Shown here: positions 10,508-21,147 of the stretch, in pieces
Numbering within the stretch: the first letter of the stretch is position 1
Layout of the letters: every line of letters starts with the position of its first letter
Source: Thecaphora thlaspeos
Taxonomy: Eukaryota; Basidiomycota; Ustilaginomycetes; Urocystidales; Glomosporiaceae
DNA length: 64,000 nucleotides
Assembly (NCBI GenBank): GCA_900291925.1
Contig: UWYS01000004.1
Coordinates: 496,001-560,000 of the forward strand
Direction: 5' to 3'
The notes under the pieces: model-generated
Seen by the model: the letters and a program-made list of their open reading frames with translations, nothing else
Database searches by the model: none
Told to the model about the DNA's origin: nothing
Translations under genes and position numbers: made by a program

Positions 10508-11990
10508 TCACTGTCCCTTTTGCTTGATGAAGCCGTCGAACTTGTCCTTGTAGTCGTCGTGCCACCTCGATAGCGCCGGTCGGTCCTGAATGACGTCGTT
10601 GATGTTCCACTGTCGTCACAGGACCAAACGTAGGAGGGCTATCAGCGAACGTCCGACGCAGGTCGACGGAGGAGCTAGCGCGCGCCTCCCAAGAACTTAC
10701 CTCCATCCTGGCCAAGTCGAGCTCTCGCGGCGTCTCGTTGTCCGGACACAGGATGTAGAACGAGTCGGCTTCGATGCGCTGCAGCATGAACTCGACCGTC
10801 TGCTCCGGCGACCACGCTCCGTCTGACTTCGGCTTGCCTGACTTGGCGCCGGTCAGACCGGTCTGAGTCGGACGGGGTCGTAGTTGGTGGGCAAAGGAAA
10901 GGGGCAGCGGGTGAGTGAGCAAACATCCCGTCGAGACGAGCATGTTGGTGCTTACACTCACATGGACCCAACCGGGGATGAGGAGCTTGACGTCGATCTG
11001 CTTGCCATCGGGTTCCTGGCGCAGCTCGTGGGCCAGCTGCTCAATAAACACCTTGACGGCCGCCTTTGAGGCGTTGTATGCGGCGCCGCTGCCCGGCGGA
11101 GTGGTAATGCCCTGCTTGCTGCCGGTGTTGATCACCAGCGCGGACCGACCATGCTTCTTGATGCTGGGAAGGAACGCTTGGCAGCTGGAGAGGGAGAGCG
11201 CGAGGAAGAGCGATTGTCAGCTGACGTGCCCCAGCCCAACGAGCCACCACTTGGCCTATGGTCTTCATACCGCTGCCTCCGCCACCTACACGTTGACAAC
11301 GCCGTAGAAGTTGACACCGAGGATGCGATCCCAGCCCTCTGAGCTGCCTGCCTTTGTCGGACCACCCACGCCGGCATTGGCCATGAGGACGGTGAGCTTA
11401 GCGACGGTGAACCTTTCGGCGACGGCGCGCTGGAAGTCCTCTACGCTCTCGCGCTTCGAGACGTCGACCTGGAAGACGGCGACGTCAGCTGAGTCGTTGC
11501 CAAAGTGCGCCTGCGCCGAGTTGAGGCTGTCGCGGTCAATGTCGCCAATGGCGACCTTGAGGCCGATCGAGTGGTAGTGCTTGGCGGCGGCAAGGCCGAT
11601 GCCGGATGCTCCGCCAGAGATGACGGCGAGGTTGCCGCGCTGCAGGGCAGGGTGAGTGAACGTTATCGGTGGGAATGGTGGACAGGGTGTGCGTGGGTGG
11701 CGAGGATCTCGATCGGATGAAGCCGAAGGATGAGCTGTGCGGGAGATGGGATTGGAGGTGAAGATCGAGCTCGAGCTCAGCAGGCCACCGGGAGGAGGCC
11801 GACGAGGTTGCCGAGTCGCCGCCGTTTGGAACGTGTGATGCGCGGAGGCTACCTGCCTTCACACAGGCACAGCAGGGTATGGAGGCAGGCTTACTTTCCA
11901 GGGTGAGGGCGCGGGCGGCGTTGCCGACGCGATGGCCGCCCACCCGCTACCAGGATGGGTTGCCCTCACGGCATACAGCCCTCGTCCCAT
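10508..11990 (-). CDS. Short-chain dehydrogenase/reductase, 5 exons
   Basis: NAD(P)-dependent oxidoreductase of the classical SDR type. Exons 11990-11895, 11639-11290, 11184-10962, 10862-10701 and 10609-10508 give 310 residues. The cofactor motif is SGGASGIG (near residue 40), preceded by a strand NLAVI. NAG is present as MANAGVGG. The catalytic set is Ser171, Tyr185 and Lys189 (YNASK). IPGWVHTGLTG follows. A 32-residue N-terminal exon (MGRGLYAVRATHPGSGW) has no family equivalent that I recognise, so a different start is possible. The substrate is unknown. It is convergent with crtI, 175 bp away; a link to carotenoid metabolism would be speculation. Confidence 0.85.
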
Positions 11991-12317
11991 GCCCCACGCC
12001 CCCTTAGGACGCCGGCCTCAGGATGGAGGCGCCGCCGGGACCGATCCTTCTCAAAGAGCAGGCAAGAGAGCCGACAGGGTGAGGAAAGCGCGTGGCACGG
12101 CGTAGCGTGCGCTGACTTCACGACCCTTCGCGAAAGAATAAGAATGGCTGCGAGCGTGACACGACTCGACTCGGCTCACCCCGTCCATCTGACCACCCAG
12201 ACGACCCCCACCATCCCCTCGCTCTGCCGTGCCACTGCACCACCCCAAAGCGCCATCAGAGTTCTGCGTTCTTTCTTACGCCCTATCAGCGCCGCTTCCT
12301 CCCGGACAGTCGATCGA

Positions 12318-12357
<40 letters not shown>

Positions 12358-12485
12358 GTACACCTCTACCCAACATGGACGCTACGTGAAGGGGACAGGC
12401 AAAGGCAGGCTTATCGTTCTCCGACCAACCCCCGTCAACCAAGGAGCGACTCTCGGTACCCGTCCCTCTGACGCTCAATTGGACC
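11991..12485. other. Divergent promoter region of SDR and K+ channel genes
   Basis: 495 bp between two divergent starts. It contains a CAG-type trinucleotide array at 12321-12352. No gene is seen. Confidence 0.55.
12321..12352. repeat. (AGC)n trinucleotide array
   Basis: Just over ten perfect AGC units, 134 nt upstream of the K+ channel start, probably in its 5' UTR. Confidence 0.9.
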
Positions 12486-15161
12486 ATGTCCGTCACCGCG
12501 ACGCAGCCCACCAAGCCGACGCATGCGAAAACGGCGACCACCATCGCCACAACCGCCAGCTCGAGCGTACGGGTCCGCAAGACGCCCATCTTTTCCGGCG
12601 TGGTGGCGCCGTTTGCCATTGTCCTCGAAGTCCCTGGCCTGACGTCACAGTGGTACGCCAAGATCACCGAAGATGGCGAGGTGCTCCGCTATGTCTCCAA
12701 CCCCACCATCCTTACCGTCGGCCTCGCCGTATCGCTGGGCGCTGCCGTCATCGCGAACGCGGCCATGATCTCGCGCTTTCTCGAGGTGCTGCCGCCGAAA
12801 GTCAGCATCTCGATTGCCCTGATTGGCTTCACCCTGCACGACATCATAAACCTCGTCGCCCTCGCCGTCTTTGGTGGCATATACGGCCCAAAGGACGACG
12901 GCCTTTCGCTCAGCGCCTCGTACTGGATGGTCTGCGCCTCAACCGCCGCATCGCTTCTCGTCACCCTGAGCCTGATCTGCGACTATTACAGGACCGCCGA
13001 CTTTGGTCACGCCGGATCCGGCCTCTCGCAGAAGCAAAAGGGCCTTGTGCTCGCCGTCATGGCGCTCCTCCTCTACCTCTCGCTCGGCAGCCTCATGTTT
13101 GCCTTTCTCATCCAGATCGACTTCATCTCGGCCCTGTACTTCTCCACGGCTAGCGTTCTGACCATCGGCCTGGGAGACATCGTTCCCGAGTCGGTCGGCG
13201 CCAAGGTCGCAACGATCTGCTTTGTACCAGTCGGAGTCGTCTTGGTGGCGCTTGTCGTGTCGTCGGCGCGCAACACGATCCTCGAAAGCTTCCACGCAAG
13301 CCTACAGAACCGGCTCGCACAGCATCGGCAGAGAATTCTCGAGCGAAGGACCGCTAGGCGTGACAGTAAGGCTGCTGTCAAGACGCTAAGACGGACGTTG
13401 TCCAGGATGACGTCCCGCAACACCTTCGGCCCTGTTCCGACGGCGACCCCCTTAGATGCACAGATGGAACGCTCCGCACCGTCGACGTTGAGAAGGACCA
13501 ACACCCTTGCGATGCTGGCACAGGATCAGACCGCTGAGCCTGGTAGCATCAACTCGCCTCAGAATGCCACCACCGCCACCGCCACCGCCACGATGCGAGC
13601 CGAGCTGCGACAGATGCAGCGGCTGCTCTACGATCACAAACAGGATCTCGACGCAAATTACCGAGCTCTCGAAGAGCGGAGCCAGCTAGAGGCCCGTACG
13701 GACACCGCCACCAAGATAGGTTTGGCCTTCGCCGTCTTCCTCACCTTCTGGCTTATTGGCGCTCTCGCGTTTAAGTACACTGAGGGTTGGTCCTACTTCC
13801 ACGCGTTCTGGGCGTGCTACATATACATGGTCACAGTTGGTAAGTCCCGCAGAATCTAAGCCCTCGAGGGCAATTGTTCTTACTGACACGATCCTGTGAT
13901 CTCTTCTGAAACAGGCTATGGAGACTACAGCCCGACGACGCAGATCGGCCGCGGAGTGTTCGTATGCTGGTCGTTGATGGGCGTGGCCGTCCTCACGACT
14001 CTGCTTTCCGTCATCCAAGTGAGTGTTAGCGACCGCTGCTGCTGCTGCTACGCCATGGTGGGCCTTTCCCTGACACTCATCCGCGACTTTGTGTACCTGT
14101 CCGTCTGTGCACAGGACGCCTTTGGAAGCCTGCTCCAGGGTGCGCTCACCAGATCGACTTTCAGGCTTTTCGGCCGCAAGGCAGCCGACGCCAGTTCCGT
14201 CACGGCGACGAAGCGCGCCCGCCACGACCGCAAACACGACGCGAAGCATGGTCGTGCAAAGGCGGCGTACAATAGTGCAGACGGGAAAGCGCATACAAAG
14301 AGATGGTGTTCGCGGTCCAAGCACAGGCACAAGCACAGGCACAGGCACAAGCACACGCACAGGCACAAGCACACGCACAGGCACAGGCTCGATGGCGACC
14401 TTCGCGATTGCCCCGGACAGGAGCTTGACACGACAACCGTGCTCGACCTAGTAGCGATGGGCGAAGAACGAGAGGTCCTCAACGACTTCGCCTTCCCGCA
14501 GCGGACATCATCTAGGACGCCCTACGCAGGACGAGAGGACGGCCTCGACCAGGGGTCTCTTCTCTCGGCAAGGGCTGAGCCAGACCCGCTGCAATCCAGC
14601 TCGCTGGACCTGGCGCGCGTCGCGATGGAGTTCTACGAAAAGAGCAACGCCGTGCTGCAGCAGCAGGAGGACCTGATCCGCCACTCGTACGCCGCCTTTC
14701 CCAAGCTTCGCAACGTCCTTACGCATCGGCGTTTGAGGCGGTTCGACGATTTCAACTCCAGCGATACGTGGGAGACGAGCGACTCTAGCGAGCGTGGGCC
14801 GCGCGAGGACGTCGAGAAATCGGAGTGGTCGAAGGAGACGCTCGAAGAGGCCATTGACATGGTTGCAAAGGGAGGCTACGAGGAGAACGTCAATGCGATA
14901 AGGGTGGCGCTCGCTCACACCGCACTACAGGGTGAGTTATTTTTTACTCGCCTCTGACTGAGACGCAAGGGCTTTGCCGCTCCGTGGCTTACGGTCGCTG
15001 ACGACATTACCGCTCTTCGCCAACGTTACCCAACATCAGACGCCTTGACGGATCTCCTACGTCAGATCGGCCAAGTACAGACCACCGCAGCCACGTTCTC
15101 GGACCCGCCGTCGAACAACGCCACGCCATCTCAGCCCTCGTACTTCAGTTCTTGCTCGTGA
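12486..15161 (+). CDS. TOK1: TOK1-like outward-rectifying two-pore potassium channel
   Basis: Fungal plasma-membrane K+ channel with two pore loops and eight predicted membrane segments. Exons 12486-13839, 13915-14018, 14115-14931 and 15040-15161 give 798 residues. Pore 1 carries TIGLGD (GLGD at residues 228-231). Pore 2 carries TVGYGD (GYGD at 452-455), with its first Gly codon split by intron 1. Six hydrophobic segments lie before pore 1 (about residues 25-240) and two flank pore 2 (about 415-490). The loop between the pores is long and basic, with Arg-rich and Thr/Pro-rich parts. The C-terminal tail holds a histidine-rich repeat (see findings). The GLGD and GYGD filters and the topology make the assignment firm. 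Confidence 0.93.
14318..14393 (+). repeat. 12-nt minisatellite coding for a His-Arg/Lys/Thr repeat
   Basis: Degenerate tandem copies of a CACAGGCACAAG-type unit inside exon 3 of the K+ channel gene, read as alternating His and Lys/Arg/Thr. The frame stays open throughout. Confidence 0.85.
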
Positions 15162-15545
15162 CCGGTTCGGCGACACTCGCTGAACGCTGTATCCCCTCAG
15201 TCGCGACAACTCCTCTCATACCCGCGTCCTTTCCCGTCCACCACTTTGTACTACTTATTCGGCCACATGTGTTGCATCTGGAACGTCATCAATATACCGG
15301 GGAGACTGCCGGTCGGTCGTCCCACATCTCCCGGGCTCATCTCCCGGGCTCAGATCGTCTAAATTTCGCTTGTCACTGTCCAGACCTCTTCGACCTCCGA
15401 CGCTTCCGTGAGCGAAAACCAGAGGTGGACGGGACGACATCGTGCCCAGTCACGTTTCCAGCCATTCCAGGACCCACACAGCCTGGAAGCGTCCAAGACC
15501 CGACCATGGCCGTCGTCATCTAGCGCAGATGACCGAGTGACCCCT
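15162..15545. other. Intergenic region between convergent genes
   Basis: 3' flanks of the K+ channel and helicase genes. No gene is seen; short frames here are without family content. Confidence 0.6.
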
Positions 15546-18500
15546 TCACATGCCATCCCTCTCCACGAGAGCCACCATGCAATCTACGACGTCCTTAGCC
15601 TCACCGTCTACGACCTTACCTGGATTCTCGATGGACTGCATGAGGATGGCATCTAGCAATCTCCTCAGCTGTGCACAGAGCACGCCGATCCTAGCGTTAG
15701 CTCTGAGCTTTACGAAGCCTTCCTCTCCATCCGTATCTCCGATCGAACCGATCGAAATGCCCCCCGCCCAGTGATGCACCTTCAACCTTCCACCGAACAG
15801 TAACAATCCGAAAAGCGGCGTTTCCGTAGCGTCGCGTAGGAAGACTTTACCACTCGGTCCGCCGGAAGGTCCCTTATCCGCACCGGACGCAGCGTCGGTT
15901 ACGCTCCTCTTAAAGACCGCCAGGTAACTCGAGGAAAAGTTGTTCGCTTCAAACAGCGTCGAGCCGGGGAAGAGAAAGACGCGTCCCTGAGTAGGGTCAA
16001 AGTACTTAACCGCTTTGGCTTCGGCGTCGCGCTGGATCGTACCGCTGCTTGCCTGGTCGAATTTGGCAGAAGGTAGAGCGATGCGAACCACCGAGGGCCA
16101 GAGACCCGCCATGATCAGCGAACGCAAAAGGCCGCCGTTCGAGGAGTGCAGATCGTGCGCGTGCGCCTTTTGAGGGGAAGAGGACGAGGCGGTGTAGTCC
16201 GGAGAGACGAAGCCGAGTTCCTGTAGGTGGGAGAGCAGGTCGAGGCGCGTGGTGTGGATGTCTCGCAGCGTCGAGGGTGAGATGAAGTTCTGGCGTGGTA
16301 CGGTGTGCAAGGAGGGGAAAGTCCACACATTGTGTCAGTAACGGGGTCTCGACGGCAACTCGACGTCGACGGCCGACTCACATCCTCGCAAAACGCCCGC
16401 ATCTCTGCATTCGACCTCCTCTCCCTCCGCATCACGTTCCACTTCTCCCACGCGTTGGCATCGGTCAGCAGGTCGCTCTTGCAGCCGTCGACCGCAAAGG
16501 CGGCCCGGGCCTTGCTCGCCTCTTGCCTCTTATCGAACGGCGCGTTGAAGAGCGGCTTGCACGACATGACGCTGGCGACTGTCAGCATTGGTCCCAAGCA
16601 GCCGAAGACCGTACCGAGGATCAACAGCTTGCACAGCCGCAGATCGAGCGGCAGTTGGGCCAGATGCCTTCCGAGCGGCGTGAGACGGCTCGTGAAACCT
16701 CCGCCACTGTGGAGCGCGCCGACTTCGATCAGCGTCTTGAGCGCCGTATCCATCGATGCTGTGCTGGGCGGATCGATGGCCTTGTTGAGGTACGCCCGGA
16801 CGTCTTCGTCCTCGCGCATCGACTTGACCTCGAGACAGAGCGACTCGAGCGGGACGCGCCGCATCTCGGGCGTCTGCTGCGGCGCCATCTTCCTCTCTTC
16901 GAGGTGACGCGTGTAGAGTCGGAAGCATTCGCCCGCGCGCACACGACCAGCACGACCGCGACGCTGTCGACAGGCGGCGCGCGACGCCCAGCACTCGACC
17001 AGGCGGGTCAGGCTCGACTCTGGCTCGAAGCGCGTCTCCTTGACGCGACCCGTGTCGATCACGTACGAGATGTCCGGGATCGTGATCGACGTCTCGGCCA
17101 CGTTGGTCGAGACGACAATCTTGCGGTGCCCCGAGCGCGGAGGCTGGAAGACGCGGCGCTGTTCGTCCGGTGAGAGGTTGGCGTGCAGAGACATGATGTC
17201 GACCGCGCCGCGAACGCTGGAACGGATCGAGTCCATCGCTTGGCTACGTAGACGGGGATTGTGAACAGAGGGACCGATTGTGTCGTCAGCGAACCGAAAT
17301 CGTAAGCCCAGCGGGAGCGCAGCCTTTGTTACCGAACAGCCGATCGGCATACTCACCGAATCTCGCCGACACCGGGACAGAAGACGAGGATGGCGCCCCC
17401 CACGCCCTTTTCGAGCTGGCCGCTCGCCTCCTGCCTCTCGGCCCGTTGAACGACGTATCTGGCCGTCGCACCGACGAGGTCGTAGTTGATTTTATCCAAC
17501 TTTGAGAGCGTCTCGAGGGCCTGGATGTCGTCCTCCGCATAGCCCTTCCCCTCCAGCTCGACGCGCAGGGCTGAAGCGCTCTGTTCGCTGCGCTTGATGT
17601 CCCGAAAGTAGCGCGAGTCTGATGCAGAAGGTCGGAAGCGGCTCTCACGGACAATCTCCTCGAGGTAGTGGTCCGTCACGGGGAACGTGCGTCCCGGAAT
17701 CTCGAGGCAGGGCGCGCCTTCGAAATAGTCCGAAAACGTCTCCTGGTTGATGGTCGCGCTCATCAGCACTACCTTGATCTTAGGGTTTCGCTTCAGCACC
17801 TCGCGCAGCTCGAGCAGCAGAAAGTCAGAATCGACGCTGCGCTCGTGCACCTCGTCGACGACGACGTGCGAGATACCCGCCAGGTCCTTGTCGCCGCCGG
17901 CGCCGAGCCTCCGGAGTAGCACTCCCGTCGTGCTGAACAGGAGGCGGCAGCTCTTGCTGGCCCGTCGCTCGCCTCGGATCGCATAGCCGACCAGCGAGTC
18001 GGCCGCGACGCCATTGGCTTTACCGTCCAGCTTCTCGCCTCGTTCAGCGGCGACGCGCGCCGCAACGCCCACCGCGCTGACCCTACGAGGCTGCGTGACG
18101 ACAATGTTGCACTCGCTGCCCTGACCACTGGAGATGGCCTGGTCGAGGATGAACTGCGGCACCTGCGTTGTCTTACCACAGCCAGTCTCGCCGGCGACGA
18201 TGATGACGCGGTTGCGATCGAGCATCGACAGGACGTCGGCCATCGCGGCGTGGGCGGGGAGGGACCGCCTTACTGCGCCCATCTTGGCGTAGCCGGCCGA
18301 CGCGTGCAGCCTCTTCTGCTGCTCCTGGAGCCGGGCATCGACCTCGTGCGACTTCTGCAACGCTCGAACGGGCCTCTTGGCGTTGCCGCTCGAGCCGTGC
18401 TGGCCCCTGCGGCCGGACTGCTTGGCAGACGGCGTGCCGGGCCTCGAGGCGTCGGGCGTGTTAGTCGTGGAGGCGTGGGCCGACTTGGACGGGACGAGGT

Positions 18501-20544
18501 GCTTCGTGACGCTACTCAGCAGCGGAGGGTCATCCACTATGCCCTTCCATACGCTCTCGAGCTCCTCAACGAGCGCCAGCACCACGCCGCCTTCGCCCGA
18601 TACCACCATCTCGAGCCAGTCGGGATGCTGTGCTGCATCCTTCAAACCCTGCAGCAGGTGGAGGGTGAGGGACAGCTTGAGGTACGACGGCAGCGTCGAG
18701 GAGGCGACAAAGAAGCTCGGTACGACCACTAACGTGCTGCTGTCTTTCTCGAACGGCGACGGATAGGCGTCGTGCGGGTGGGTCTTGATACGCAACCGGA
18801 CATCTTCCTTGCCTCCGGCTTCTGTCTTCGGCCCGGCGATGAGGACGTCGTACTCTCCCGGAACGGTCCTTTCGTTCTCGGAAAGCTCGGCGATCCTTTC
18901 CGGTCCCAGGAAGGCCTCAACCGTCATCTTCTCGTCCTCCCTCTTCCTCTCGATCTCGGCCCAGTCGTCCTCAGATAAGGCCGGGAAGTGCGTCAAGGCG
19001 TGCTCAAGCGCGCTCTTGGAGGTCCAAGGCCGGTCGATGCCCGCTTCGTCATCCCAGCCGGCCATCTGACGATTAAGCATGTCGAGCGCGATGCCTTCCC
19101 TCGCCTGGCGCGGAAGCGGCTCGCGCGTCGAGGCTTTCTTCTCGGCTGCAAGGATCGCCTTGAAGACTCGTTCCACCGCCTCGCGCGGGTAGCTGCCCAC
19201 CTTGACGAGGCGATCGACGGCCCAGGTGATGGCCAGCCCATCGCCGCCCGAACCGGCCGACGCCGAAGATATGAAGCTCTCCGAAGCTCTGCTAGGCTTG
19301 AACGAAGGTGGAAGGTCGTCTTCGGGCGTGTAGAGCATGAGGTACTCTATCGCGGCCTTGCGGTTGCCCAGGGTCGCAGCGGAGGCCAAGAGCGGGTCGG
19401 GCAGCGCCGAAGATGATGAGGCGGCGGTAGCGATGGCTTCGCGCGCCGACGAGAGCCAGCTGGCAGCGCTACGGGCGTGGCCCGGTCGGAAGCCCAGCGA
19501 CGTGAGCTCTTTTTCAAGTGCAGCTACGTTTACGGTCGGCCTAGCCTTGGGCTTGGCGCTGCCGTCGCCGCCCTCGCTGGTGTCCTCGTCGTCGAGGTTG
19601 AGCGGGGCGGTGCAGGCCTCTGGGAAGACGGTCATCAGCCTTCGTATTGTGCTTTCGACCCTCTCCCTGAGCGTGCTGCCCATGCGGACCTCCTTTGCCT
19701 CTTGCCAGGCCTTGCTGAGCGACCTGCCGGAGCCGTTGAGCTTGCCGTTGATGATTTCGTTTTCTCCGCTGGCTGCTGCCTGGGCGGCGACCTCCCTCTC
19801 CTTCTCCTTTTTGACTTTTTCCGCCTCGCGCTTGATTTGTGCTACGAAGGGGTCCGGTTCCCACATCCAGTCCTGGTGACTGGGCGCCTGCTTCTTGTAA
19901 GCCTCAAGCGACTGCCAGTACTCGCGTGGACCGGGCGGTAGGGCGCGGTAGAGAGAGAGGTTGTTGAAGAGGCGGAAGAGGGCGTAGGTCGCTGACCAGT
20001 GCTTTGCTTCGAGGCTGCTCTGACATTCAAGACGGTGGCCGGGCTCCTTTGGTTCGAAGCGTACGGTGTGTGGGTTGGAGGCGTCCTGTTTGTTGGCCTT
20101 TTTCAGAGTGACGACGCACGAGTAGCCGGCTGGATGGCGGCGTGGCTCTACGATGGGCTTCTCCCAGCCCGGTAGCTTCTGTACGCGCTCGTAGAGCAGG
20201 TTAAGAGGTGTCTTGCTGCCTGGTGGGAAGAGGAGGTCGCGCGGGGGGCCACCGGGCGCTTGGCCACTTGTAGACGGAGCAGGCTGGGCATTTGCGGTCG
20301 ATGAGGATGCGACTGCTGGTGTGGATGCTGATGCTGATGCCGATGCTGATGCTGATGCTGACGATGCTGGTGTGTTGGCTGGGTTGATCTTTGCGGCGGC
20401 GGCCTCCTTTGCCTCCCTGCCGGCCTTTGTGTAGGAGGGTGGTGGTTTGGGAGCATTGCCCTTGACCCAGTCTGGAAGCGGCGATGCCTTGGACGAGGTG
20501 GAGCCGCTCGACTTGATGGCGGGATTCTTTTTGCGTGGTGCCAT
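15546..20544 (-). CDS. DEAH-box RNA helicase, DHX29/DHX57/YLR419W-like
   Basis: Exons 20544-17357, 17243-16382 and 16289-15546 give about 1597 residues. The helicase core shows Walker A GETGCGKTTQ (near residue 784), DEVHER, LMSATIN, STNVAETSITIPD and QRRGRAGRVRAGE, followed by the HA2 and OB-fold region characteristic of DEAH helicases. The N-terminal half has a Pro/Ala/Ser-rich start with an (Ala-Ser)n run, a possible dsRNA-binding-like part, and a UBA-like stretch near residues 335-375 (VAALEKELTSLGF). This architecture points to the DHX29/DHX57/yeast YLR419W group. DHX29 helps ribosomes scan structured leaders, but this protein's role is inferred only. The ATG gives MAPRKKNPAIKSS and is divergent from the lyase gene. 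Confidence 0.9.
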
Positions 20545-20596
20545 GGCGTACGATCAGCGACGAGAGGCGGGGACCCAGGGGTGTAGGAGGAAGGAA

Positions 20597-20616
20597 GGGG
20601 GGGGGGGGGGGGGGGG
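20597..20616. repeat. Homopolymer of 20 G
   Basis: Uninterrupted G run 53-72 nt upstream of the helicase ATG (C run on its sense strand). Confidence 0.9.
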
Positions 20617-21059
20617 TGTCGTAGAGAACGACAGAAGGCGCGGGCGCGAGCACCAAGGGGTGGAGGAGAGGGTCCAGCGAGGAAGGCACGAGGTGGGGCT
20701 CGCCCCCTTTTTTCCTTCTAACCGGCCGAAAAGAGAAAAAGATGCGCTGGCTCGCCTAGCGGAAGCGAAAGCGCCGCCTAAGCCGACGGCGCGACGGCTG
20801 TAAGGGCCGGCGTGGGCCGTGCGCCGTGCGCCGTGGGGCGTACTGTATATACATGGAAGGGGGTCTGGGGAGTCTGGCGTCTGCTGCGTCTGCTGCGTCT
20901 GCTGCGTCTGCTGCGCCTGCCGCTGGCCCGTGAATTGGGCGGGGCTCTGCGTGTGGAGAAGCGGCCGCGGCTCGCTTGGCGCTCCTCGTCGGCTTTCAGT
21001 CGAGATGCTCTCTGTGATCGAGTCTTTCTAGTCGCGGCCCGCCCCGCCCTCGCATCTTC

Positions 21060-21065
21060 TATATA
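21060..21065 (+). promoter_or_regulatory. TATA box of lyase gene
   Basis: TATATA lies 88 nt upstream of the ATG at 21148. It supports that start over the longer open frame that reaches further upstream. Confidence 0.5.
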
Positions 21066-21147
21066 CTACTTGGTAGGTGCCCCTTCCTCTTCTCGCCTCT
21101 CTCCCTTCATCCACGCCACCCACCATCCACACACCACCAACGACACC

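Larger units (their letters stand above)
20545..21147. other. Divergent promoter region of helicase and lyase genes
   Basis: 603 bp with a 20-nt G run near the helicase start, a TGCGTC-type repeat at about 20877-20914, and a TATA element for the lyase gene. Confidence 0.6.

Noticed and set aside
9996..11135. 379-codon minus-strand open frame
   Set aside because: It contains only one or two real SDR exons and otherwise reads through SDR introns and antisense crtI sequence.
20812..21147. Extending the lyase frame upstream to 20812
   Set aside because: The frame is open, but the extension runs through the promoter and TATA element and is low complexity; the ATG at 21148 gives a proper presequence.
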